Program-made: the position numbers and the translations under genes
Assembly: GCA_030018715.1 (NCBI GenBank)
Contig: JASEHN010000019.1
Coordinates: 1-16,029, forward strand
Origin: Thermodesulfobacteriota bacterium
GTDB taxonomy: Bacteria > Desulfobacterota > SM23-61
Direction of reading: 5' to 3'
Length of the DNA: 16,029 nucleotides
The notes under the pieces: generated by a model
What the model was told of the DNA's origin: nothing
Seen by the model: the letters and a program-made list of their open reading frames with translations, nothing else
Databases searched by the model: none
Part shown: one piece after another, positions 7,125 through 12,538 of the stretch
How positions within the stretch are numbered: the first letter of the stretch is position 1
Layout of the letters: the number at the start of each line of letters is the position of its first letter

Positions 7125-7502
7125 ATGTTTCCTGCCCAATACTTGACCCTGTCCTTGCCTCCTCAGCTTCTGGCAAAAGTGGAGCGATTAGCAAAACAGG
7201 ATAATCGGAACAAGAGTGAATTTCTGCGCGAAGCTCTCAGGCTTTATCTTGAAGAAAGGGAACGGCGGGATGTTTTGAAATACGCTAAAAAGAAATCTAT
7301 CCAACAAGGGGTATTTACGGAAGAGGATATAGAACAAATCGTTGATGAAGTCCATCTGAACGGAAAAGGAGGGCGCGATTTTAGATCGCCAAGCCCGTTC
7401 TGCACGAACCATCTCTCCATTCAAGATCTTTCTTTTTTAATATCGTCTCTGATTTTTTCAATAGTTGCTCCCCTTAAAATCTCCTTTCTATCCTCAATAT
7501 AA
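7125..7502 (+). CDS. CopG-type ribbon-helix-helix antitoxin, orphan with a non-native tail
   Basis: Residues 6-48 (YLTLSLPPQLLAKVERLAKQ, then DNRNKSEFLREALRLYLEER) are a classic ribbon-helix-helix domain. An acidic toxin-binding tail, FTEEDIEQIVDEVH, follows to about residue 77. Homologous antitoxins usually end about there and are followed at once by a PIN or MazF-type toxin gene. Here the frame instead runs on for about 48 codons of low-complexity, S/L/I-rich sequence that reads antisense through the end of the 64-residue antitoxin gene (7421-7615, -), and no toxin follows. The breakpoint is near 7355-7370. There is no SD before the ATG, and a heptad repeat sits where the leader should be. 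It is most likely a truncated, possibly silent, relic of a fourth toxin-antitoxin pair. It could still bind DNA as a free regulator. Confidence 0.6.
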   Translation: MFPAQYLTLSLPPQLLAKVERLAKQDNRNKSEFLREALRLYLEERERRDVLKYAKKKSIQQGVFTEEDIEQIVDEVHLNGKGGRDFRSPSPFCTNHLSIQDLSFLISSLIFSIVAPLKISFLSSI

Positions 7503-7615
7503 TCACCTCTCCCTGCATCGAATAACAGCATGAATTTAGTTGCTCCTGCATACCCGAGCTCTTTTACAAGGGCTTGCCACCCTTTCTGTTTTATTTCTGG
7601 AAAAGTAAGACTCAT
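7421..7615 (-). CDS. Small putative antitoxin of the downstream PIN toxin pair
   Basis: A 64-residue, mostly helical, charged protein (FPEIKQKGWQALVKELGY, then FMLLFDAGRGDY, then EDRKEILRGATIEKIRDDIK). I recognise the pattern from small proteins found next to PIN-domain genes but know no experimental name for it. No ribbon-helix-helix, AbrB or HTH domain is visible, so DNA binding is not evident. It overlaps the PIN gene by ATGA (7612-7615) and has a near-perfect SD (7622-7630). Its 3' end is overlapped antisense by the extended CopG frame. The antitoxin role is inferred from size, coupling and neighbour. Confidence 0.65.
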   Translation of the reverse strand: MSLTFPEIKQKGWQALVKELGYAGATKFMLLFDAGRGDYIEDRKEILRGATIEKIRDDIKKERS

Positions 7616-8061
7616 CTCATTTCACCTCCCTTGCTGACAAATTCTAAAAGACTTATTACTTTAACGTTTATGGACTGGATATTCTTTTTGTAAAGATTTA
7701 CGATCCGATCATCACACGTGATAAAGAAATCGACTTGCCCTTTCTCGGATAATGCAATATGCAAAGCATCCATATCCGAAAATCCCCTCCTTCTTAATAC
7801 AATTGCCCTTTCAAAATCAAAGTCTTCCCCAGAAATATACTCCTTTGCCAACTGCAAATAAGTTGAAATCCGATCCCGTCTTTGGAGGTCAGGATTTAAA
7901 TTATTCTCATAGATAAGCGCTGCTGAATTTACAAGGGTATATATGCCTTTCTCAACGTACTCGAGGAGGAATATAAAGGCCTCCGTCTCAAGACCAACCC
8001 TTTCCTGGCCCTGGTAGTCGAAAGGTCTGTTATAGACACACAGATCAAGATATATTCGCAT
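7612..8061 (-). CDS. PIN-domain toxin (VapC-like)
   Basis: A probable metal-dependent ribonuclease toxin of 149 residues. The N-terminal strand MRIYLDLCVYNRPFD carries D6 and N11. E52 (LIYENNL), D96/D98 in GFSDMDALHIAL and D117/D118 in FFITCDDRIV complete the PIN acidic cluster. The IYLD-CVYNRPFD start and GFSDMDALHIA motif are characteristic of a PIN subgroup that often has a small unnamed partner gene. Its stop overlaps the start of the 64-residue gene, giving toxin-first order. A -35/-10 pair (8090-8118) and a perfect 16-bp palindrome (8067-8082) precede it. No SD is present in the roughly 21-nt leader. Its strand is opposite to the first PIN module. The cellular target is unknown. Confidence 0.8.
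   Translation of the reverse strand: MRIYLDLCVYNRPFDYQGQERVGLETEAFIFLLEYVEKGIYTLVNSAALIYENNLNPDLQRRDRISTYLQLAKEYISGEDFDFERAIVLRRRGFSDMDALHIALSEKGQVDFFITCDDRIVNLYKKNIQSINVKVISLLEFVSKGGEMR
7622..7630 (-). promoter_or_regulatory. Near-perfect SD of the 64-residue antitoxin
   Basis: Read on the - strand, GGGAGGTGA lies 6 nt before the ATG (7615), inside the last codons of the PIN gene. It is the strongest SD noticed in the window. Confidence 0.85.
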
Positions 8062-8066
8062 AATTG

Positions 8067-8082
8067 AAAGCTTCTAAGCTTT
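8067..8082 (-). promoter_or_regulatory. Candidate operator in the PIN toxin leader
   Basis: A perfect inverted repeat, AAAGCTT-CT-AAGCTTT, lies between the putative start of transcription (about 8083) and the toxin ATG (8061). It could be a protein-binding site or an RNA hairpin that covers the start region. Confidence 0.5.
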
Positions 8083-8089
8083 ATTTTTT

Positions 8090-8118
8090 ATTTAATCACA
8101 GCATTTATACGATGTCAA
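8090..8118 (-). promoter_or_regulatory. Promoter of the PIN/64-residue antitoxin pair
   Basis: On the - strand, TTGACA (8113-8118) and TTAAAT (8090-8095) are separated by 17 bp. The -35 is perfect and the -10 is moderate. The start of transcription would fall at about 8083, at the edge of the palindrome at 8067-8082. Confidence 0.6.
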
Positions 8119-8157
8119 ATCTACCTCCTCTCCTTTTCCATTTTCACCATATGCTTT

Positions 8158-8192
8158 ATCAGAGGGGACATCAGAGGGGACTCAGAGGGAAC
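8158..8192. repeat. 12-bp tandem repeat, two perfect units plus a partial
   Basis: ATCAGAGGGGAC occurs twice head to tail (8158-8169 and 8170-8181), followed by TCAGAGGGAAC. No function is evident. Confidence 0.75.
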
Positions 8193-8320
8193 GTTGGTTC
8201 TGAAGCAACTTGACCAATCCAAAAAGATGCGCTAAATAGTGTCCCTCTCACACTCTCACCAAAAAGCAACCGGGGTGATGCCTCCAATACTACTATCCTA
8301 AATAGTCAACCTTTCGACCT

Positions 8321-8340
8321 CTCCGCCCTAAAGGTCGGAG
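8321..8340. repeat. Short palindrome with a CCTTTAGG-type centre
   Basis: CTCCGCCC-TAAA-GGTCGGAG has 8-bp arms with one mismatch and lies downstream of higA, where it could end transcription. Its centre resembles that of the stem at 15999-16017. Confidence 0.5.
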
Positions 8341-8371
8341 CTTACATTCTGCCTGATCTCGGGCCGAAGGC

Positions 8372-8686
8372 TCAAGCAGCCTTTAAAGGAGAAATTCTCT
8401 CAAGTTTTCTCCTTACTGTCCTTGATGCTTCCCAAAGATCAACAGAACGCTGAGCGTTTAACCAGAACTCCGGGGTGTTTCCAAACAAGCGCGAGAGTCG
8501 TAGCGCCATTTCAGGGCTGACGGCCCGCCGTTCCCGCAACAACTCGTTCACTGTCTGACGCGACACCCCCAGGGCCTTCGCCATACTGGACACCGACAGC
8601 CCATAATCCGTCATGAAGTCCTCCCGCAGCATCTCTCCAGGATGCGTAGGGCGAACTTTCCTGTCCCTTGTGTTGTGAATGCTCAT
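8372..8686 (-). CDS. higA: HigA-family antitoxin (XRE HTH)
   Basis: A 104-residue member of the HigA addiction-module family. RPTHPGEMLREDFM (12-25) is the family's lead-in. The HTH spans about 31-52 (SVSSMAKALGVSRQTVNELL). VSPEMALRLSRLFGNTPEFWLNAQRSVDLW (56-85) is the conserved second half. It binds and neutralises HigB and normally represses its own promoter. It follows higB by 13 bp and has a strong SD (8693-8701) overlapping the higB stop. Nothing looks truncated. Confidence 0.93.
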   Translation of the reverse strand: MSIHNTRDRKVRPTHPGEMLREDFMTDYGLSVSSMAKALGVSRQTVNELLRERRAVSPEMALRLSRLFGNTPEFWLNAQRSVDLWEASRTVRRKLERISPLKAA

Positions 8687-8692
8687 AAGACA

Positions 8693-8701
8693 CCTCTCCT
8701 C
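8693..8701 (-). promoter_or_regulatory. Strong SD of higA
   Basis: On the - strand, GAGGAGAGG lies 6 nt before the higA ATG and overlaps the higB stop codon, consistent with coupled translation. Confidence 0.8.
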
Positions 8702-8981
8702 AATGATAATCCGTTAACTCAACGTTATATGCATCGCCGTCGATAAACCTAAAACAAATCCTCCATTGATCGTTCACGGAAATGGAGAATTGCCCTTTCC
8801 TGCCCATCTCCAGTTCATGAAGCCGGTTGCCGGCAGGAACCTTCAAGTCATCCATACCTGTTGCCAAATCGAGGTATTCCAGCTTTCTCAACGCTCTTTT
8901 CCAGACCGCCGGAGGCAACCGTTTCGACTTCCCCGTTTCATACAATTCCTTCGTGTTCCTGTCGGCAAAAGTTTTTATCAT
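8700..8981 (-). CDS. higB: HigB-type toxin (RelE/ParE superfamily)
   Basis: A 93-residue toxin of the HigB branch of RelE/ParE proteins, which cleave mRNA on the ribosome. FADRNTKELYETGKSKRLP (5-23), the GNRLHELEMGRKGQFSISVNDQWRI region (51-75) and the terminal VELTDYH are all family hallmarks, and the length is full. It is first in the pair, as usual for higBA. It lacks an SD, and its promoter -10 ends 6 nt before the ATG, so the transcript is probably leaderless. The lysines, arginines and histidines used for catalysis differ among family members, so no single active residue is claimed. Confidence 0.93.
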   Translation of the reverse strand: MIKTFADRNTKELYETGKSKRLPPAVWKRALRKLEYLDLATGMDDLKVPAGNRLHELEMGRKGQFSISVNDQWRICFRFIDGDAYNVELTDYH

Positions 8982-8987
8982 TAATCA

Positions 8988-9016
8988 ATAATAAACTGTA
9001 ACATGACGCTTGTCAA
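8988..9016 (-). promoter_or_regulatory. higBA promoter abutting the start codon
   Basis: On the - strand, TTGACA (9011-9016) and TATTAT (8988-8993) are 17 bp apart. Only 6 nt separate the -10 from the ATG at 8981, so the A of ATG is the likely +1. An imperfect 20-bp palindrome (8974-8993, 16 of 20 positions symmetric) covers the -10 and the start codon and could be the HigA operator. Confidence 0.75.
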
Positions 9017-9641
9017 TAGAAATATATAAAGGCAGGTTTTATGAGTACAAAAGGGGGAGAAGACGGGGATCAGATATCGGTAATGAGGGTCTGTCAAGTA
9101 TCATGGAATGGGTGGAATGGGGGACGCCCTTAAATTATTCAATTGGCAGGGGGTGTCTGACATGGTTCGCGGTGCCCTTTTTCCTTTTGGGCGGTGCAGG
9201 TTCCGAATAACTTACCGCTGATTTCTATTTCCAAAAACTCAAATATTTGAGCCGGTTTCTCATAACATCTTATAAGATGAGGCTCTTGCAAAAGTCCGAA
9301 ACGCCGTCATCCCCGCGAAACCTGTCCCTGCAGGCTTTAAGCAGGGAGCGGGAATCAAGGGCAGCCTGAAAAATATGGATTCCGGGGCACGCTTCGCCCT
9401 GTACACCATGCGGTGCAGGGCTTCGCTTGCCCGGAATGACGATTGAGCGACAGATTTTGAGATTTGCAAGAACCTCAGATGTTAAGAATTTTCTGCACGA
9501 ATCTTCGCCACTACCAAGATATGAAACTACTCCTGAATTTACCATAAACCTGAAAGATGAATATAGGCACTCTCGGGACCATAATAATACATTCGTGTCC
9601 ACAGCGGTAATAATCTGCGGGGAATTTTAGGCGGGAAACTT
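9017..9641. other. Spacer between higB promoter and lipoprotein gene
   Basis: No convincing gene. It holds the element with inverted ends (9279-9476) and, near 9150-9170, a GGGGGTGTCTGACA fragment that may be another REP/RAYT remnant. The stretch 9477-9641, just past the lipoprotein stop, shows nothing recognisable. Confidence 0.45.
9279..9476. mobile_element. Element of about 200 bp with inverted ends (MITE-like)
   Basis: The left end is GAGGCTCTTGCAAA (9279-9292). The right end reads, inverted, GAGGTTCTTGCAAA (9463-9476). Inside these are a second inverted pair, CGTCAT.CCCCGCG near 9305 and CCGGAATGACG near 9440, and further self-complementary sequence around GGATTCC. This is the layout of a non-autonomous palindromic element with dRS3-like GTCATTCCCG cores. 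The symmetry may extend a few bases outward on both sides. No reading frame in it resembles a transposase. Confidence 0.65.
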
Positions 9642-10724
9642 TCAATTTTTGCGAGGGGCTTCGAAGGAAATCTCCGCTTCCTTGGAAAAATCACTTTCGT
9701 TTCTGGACGGACTGGAATCCACAGCTTGCAGACGAAAGACGTAAGATTGCCGAAGATCGGCCGAGCCATCGAGAAAATAATTTTCCGTGATCAAACGGGG
9801 ATTTATTTTCACAAATTCCTTTTCCTCTCTTCCCCGGCGGTAAAGGTTATAGCCGGCAATGTCCGGCTCGGGATTTTCATCCCAGCGTAAGGCCACGCCG
9901 TTTTCCTGAAAAACCGCCACCAGGCCGGTCGGCGCCGAGGGAGGAAGGAGTTTTGCTGGAATCCCTTCAACAACAGGAGAACCCGGACCTTCAAGGAGAC
10001 TCCCCCGGAAGTCGCGCACGGCCCGCACTTCATAACAATATCTTTTCCCCAGCTCCACCCTTCCATCCCAATACTGCCTCTCCGCGATGGGTTCGGCATT
10101 CAGGGGTGAAAAACCGAAGGATTCCCCTTCCCCCCGGCGATAGATGTTGAACCCCTTTAAGCCGGCCACCTCCGTTCCGTCAAACAAACGGGGAGGATGT
10201 TCCCAAGTGATTTTTAAGGCCCGGTCTTCCTTCAGCAGGGTTGGCTTTGCAGGGGCGGCCGGAGGTTCAGTCCAGAATATATTTACGCGGTTCGACTCCG
10301 GGCTGGGAGATTTATAAGAGTTGAAGGCTCGAACAAAATACACATATTCGTTTTCAGCTTTAACGGCCATATCCCGCCATAACACCGTTCCCCCTTCCAG
10401 GCGGGCCCCGTGGGGATAGTCAACATCGATCTCGGCCACCGGCTCAAATTTATCGGGACATTCCTCACAGGATACCGGGGTCAAAGGGCGAACCTGCCGG
10501 AATACTTTGAAGCCTAACAGATCCGTCAGTCTGGCCCCATCGATATTTCTTGTGGGTATGGTCCACTTTAAAAAGATGCCACCGGCTCTCGACCAAACCT
10601 TAAGATCGGAGACCGGCGCCGGTATCGTGCTATCCAGGGCAACGGGCGCACCCTTTATTCCGCATCCCCAAAAACCCGGCAGGATGAGCAAGATGAAAAA
10701 AATGTCTGGAATGATTCGTCTCAA
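9642..10724 (-). CDS. LptM-like-headed lipoprotein with three fibronectin type III domains
   Basis: A predicted 360-residue envelope lipoprotein. The TTG start at 10724 is proposed. It gives MRRIIPDIFFILLILPGFWG|C, a textbook lipoprotein signal (two arginines, a hydrophobic stretch, cysteine at 21). The ATG at 10850 would put 42 residues, largely encoded by the foldback element, in front of the signal. The mature end C-G-I-K-G-A-P resembles the C-G-L-K-G-P start of LptM/YifL lipoproteins, which sit next to dapF/lysA in other bacteria. Three FnIII-like domains follow at about 36-150, 155-252 and 260-355, with repeated W-x-x-P, GFN/KV(I)YR and Y-x-x-R-A/VxA motifs. It lies downstream of argG and before the toxin-antitoxin island, at the place where such a lipoprotein links arg and lys genes in related genomes. 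The SD is weak. Role unknown; probably outer-membrane or periplasmic interaction. Confidence 0.75.
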   Translation of the reverse strand: MRRIIPDIFFILLILPGFWGCGIKGAPVALDSTIPAPVSDLKVWSRAGGIFLKWTIPTRNIDGARLTDLLGFKVFRQVRPLTPVSCEECPDKFEPVAEIDVDYPHGARLEGGTVLWRDMAVKAENEYVYFVRAFNSYKSPSPESNRVNIFWTEPPAAPAKPTLLKEDRALKITWEHPPRLFDGTEVAGLKGFNIYRRGEGESFGFSPLNAEPIAERQYWDGRVELGKRYCYEVRAVRDFRGSLLEGPGSPVVEGIPAKLLPPSAPTGLVAVFQENGVALRWDENPEPDIAGYNLYRRGREEKEFVKINPRLITENYFLDGSADLRQSYVFRLQAVDSSPSRNESDFSKEAEISFEAPRKN

Positions 10725-10769
10725 AGGTCTATCCGCGCGAACCCTTCTCCCCCCTGACCTATCCTCAAG

Positions 10770-10999
10770 GAGACTGTGTCGCAATACTGAAATCGGGCAA
10801 CCCGGACTGGAGGGCATTCTCTCGGAATCATAAGGCGGTGGTTCTTCCATAGGAACGCGGCGGGCTGAAACCTAAATAAATCCGCAGTACTACGAATACG
10901 CCGCCCCTTTGAGGAACCAAACTGGGAAGCCCTGTAGAATTTCTTCACCCGCCGATGCTTCCTCGTTCATGCCCTCCAGTCCGATTATGACACAGTCTC
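10770..10999. mobile_element. 230-bp foldback (MITE-like) element at the argG/lipoprotein junction
   Basis: Two inverted blocks bound it. GAGACTGTGTC (10770-10780) pairs with 10989-10999. CGGACTGGAGGGCAT (10803-10817) pairs perfectly with 10969-10983. The left arm has 17 extra bases between the blocks. The symmetry continues inward (GGCAT-N6-GGAA-N-CAT-N2-GGCGG matches its inverse from the right arm, and GGTTC near 10840 matches GAACC near 10914), giving an almost fully self-complementary element centred near 10884. GAGACTGTGTC-type ends occur in insertion sequences. No transposase is inside, so it is either a non-autonomous element or a collapsed IS. Confidence 0.7.
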
Positions 11000-11035
11000 A
11001 AGGGGGAGAGGGGTTGGAGGCTAATCAATAAAAAT

Positions 11036-12250
11036 TCAGCCGCATTTTCCTTCTTTCATCAGCGCCCGGATGCGCAGCCGCAGAGCATTAAGGCGAATAA
11101 ACCCGGCGGCGTCCTTCTGGTCATAGACCTGATCTTCCTCGAAGGTGGCAAAATCGCAGGAATAAAGGGACTGGGCGGATTTCCTCCCGGTCACAAGACA
11201 GTTTCCCTTGAACAACTTCAGGCGGGCCGTGCCGGTGATTGTTCGTTGAGATTCATCGATCATCTTCTGCAAAACTTCCCGCTCTGGAGAATACCAATAT
11301 CCGTAATAGACCATCTCGGAATAACGGGGAATGAGTGAATCCCTAAGGTGCATCACCTCCCGGTCCATAGTGATGGATTCAACCGCCCGGTGAGCAGCGT
11401 GGAGAACCGTTCCCCCGGGGGTCTCATAAACTCCCCGGGATTTCATTCCCACGTAGCGGTTTTCCACCATGTCCACCCGGCCGATTCCGTTTTCTCCACC
11501 CAGCCGATTCAGCTCGGCCAGCAGCCGGGCGGGGGACAAGCGCTGTCCGTTCAGGGCCACGGGATTGCCCTCCTCGAAATCGATTTCAACATACAGGGGT
11601 TTATCCGGAGACTTCTCCGGAGAGCGGGTCAGGAGGAACATGTCCTCCGGCGGCTCCATCCAGGGATCCTCCAGGATTCCTCCTTCAAAACTGATGTGTA
11701 AAAGATTCCGGTCGCTACTATATGGTTTTTGCTGGGTGACTGGTATCGGGATTCCATGTTTTTCGGCATACTGAATCAAGTCCGTCCGGGACTTAAAGTC
11801 CCAGATCTTCCAGGGAGCGATTATCCGGATGCGCGGGCTTAAGGCCAGGTAGGTGATTTCAAAGCGGACTTGATCGTTCCCCTTCCCTGTGGCCCCGTGG
11901 GAAACGGCGTCTGCCCCTTCGGCTTGAGCAATTTCCACCTGCCGTTTGGCAATCAGGGGGCGGGCGATGGAAGTACCCATCAGGTAGCCCCCTTCATAGA
12001 TGGCATTCGCCCGGAGCATAGGAAAAATAAAATCCCTGACAAACTCCTCCCGCAGGTCTTCCACGTAAACCTTGCTCGCTCCGCTCTTCAGTCCTTTTTC
12101 CTTAAGACCATCGAGTTCTTCTCCCTGACCGAGGTCGGCCACGAAGGCCACGACTTCGCACCCATAGGTCTCCTTCAGCCATCTCAGGATCACGGAAGTA
12201 TCCAACCCGCCGGAATAAGCCAGAACTACTTTTTCCACTTTCTCTTTCAT
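11036..12250 (-). CDS. argG: Argininosuccinate synthase (ArgG)
   Basis: Joins citrulline and aspartate using ATP to give argininosuccinate (EC 6.3.4.5). It is 404 residues, the usual length for the common bacterial type. The ATP pyrophosphatase P-loop AYSGGLDTS is at 11-19, HGATGKGNDQVRFE at 118-131, and the substrate loop MKSRGVYETPGG at 269-280. The SD AGGAAGGA precedes the ATG. It follows argF after a 281-bp spacer rich in repeats. Argininosuccinate lyase (argH), which uses its product and commonly follows argG, is not in the window; the 230-bp foldback element occupies that place. Confidence 0.98.
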   Translation of the reverse strand: MKEKVEKVVLAYSGGLDTSVILRWLKETYGCEVVAFVADLGQGEELDGLKEKGLKSGASKVYVEDLREEFVRDFIFPMLRANAIYEGGYLMGTSIARPLIAKRQVEIAQAEGADAVSHGATGKGNDQVRFEITYLALSPRIRIIAPWKIWDFKSRTDLIQYAEKHGIPIPVTQQKPYSSDRNLLHISFEGGILEDPWMEPPEDMFLLTRSPEKSPDKPLYVEIDFEEGNPVALNGQRLSPARLLAELNRLGGENGIGRVDMVENRYVGMKSRGVYETPGGTVLHAAHRAVESITMDREVMHLRDSLIPRYSEMVYYGYWYSPEREVLQKMIDESQRTITGTARLKLFKGNCLVTGRKSAQSLYSCDFATFEEDQVYDQKDAAGFIRLNALRLRIRALMKEGKCG

Positions 12251-12292
12251 TTATCCTTCCTATCTCAATTGGGCCAAGCCCTTTATTTTTTA

Positions 12293-12538
12293 ACCGCAGA
12301 GAACGCAGAGTTGAAATAAATATAAAAGACAAAATTCTTGGGGCCTTCTTAAATCAAGTTGCCATTATGCAGGCTGATCCCGCCGCCGGCAGGACCAATG
12401 CATTACCCGAAATCCCCCCTCGCCCCCCTTTCGCAAAGGGGGGGATGGGAGGATTTTCTGGGCGATGCTGGACTATTCGTAATGACAACTTTTTTGTTGT
12501 TTACTATAATTTTACCAAATTCTCCGCGCTCTCAGCGG
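12293..12538. repeat. Inverted CGCAGAGAA-type repeat bounding the argF-argG spacer
   Basis: The left arm ACCGCAGAGAACGCAGAG (12293-12310) matches the inverse of the right arm (12521-12538) at 15 of 18 positions. Each arm is a 9-bp tandem. The right arm supplies the last argF codons and its stop (CAC CGC TGA). The space between the arms holds the hairpin at 12410-12457 and otherwise unremarkable AT-rich sequence. Confidence 0.65.
12410..12457. repeat. C-run/G-run hairpin repeat
   Basis: AAATCCCCCCT and CGCCCCCCTTT pair with AAAGGGGGGG and GGGAGGATTT across a three-base loop. It has the same design as 64-135. As RNA it would form a very stable hairpin between argF and argG, so it could attenuate argG transcription. 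Confidence 0.65.

Larger units (their letters stand above)
8083..8371. other. Spacer between the PIN pair and HigBA, repeat remnants only
   Basis: Apart from the PIN promoter (8090-8118), this holds the 12-bp tandem (8158-8192), the fragment AAATAGTGTCCCTCTC near 8233, which resembles GTGTCCCC-type REP/RAYT ends, a second AAATAGT near 8300, and a hairpin (8321-8340). No gene was seen. Confidence 0.45.

Noticed and set aside
9010..9210. 66-codon + strand open frame near the higBA promoter
   Set aside because: It starts at a TTG inside the higBA -35 region, has no SD and resembles no family. Chance frame.
9305..9602. Short - strand frames that begin MDTNVLLW, suggestive of a PIN start
   Set aside because: Only the first few residues fit. 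The frame then runs through the palindromic element and shows no further acidic motifs.
10725..11035. Remnant of argH between argG and the lipoprotein gene
   Set aside because: Read in all frames, the gap shows no lyase signature. It is taken up by the foldback element.
12410..12457. Rho-independent terminator of argF
   Set aside because: The stem is strong, but the same structure recurs as an interspersed repeat at 64-135 and has no clear U-run on the argF strand. It is kept as a repeat.
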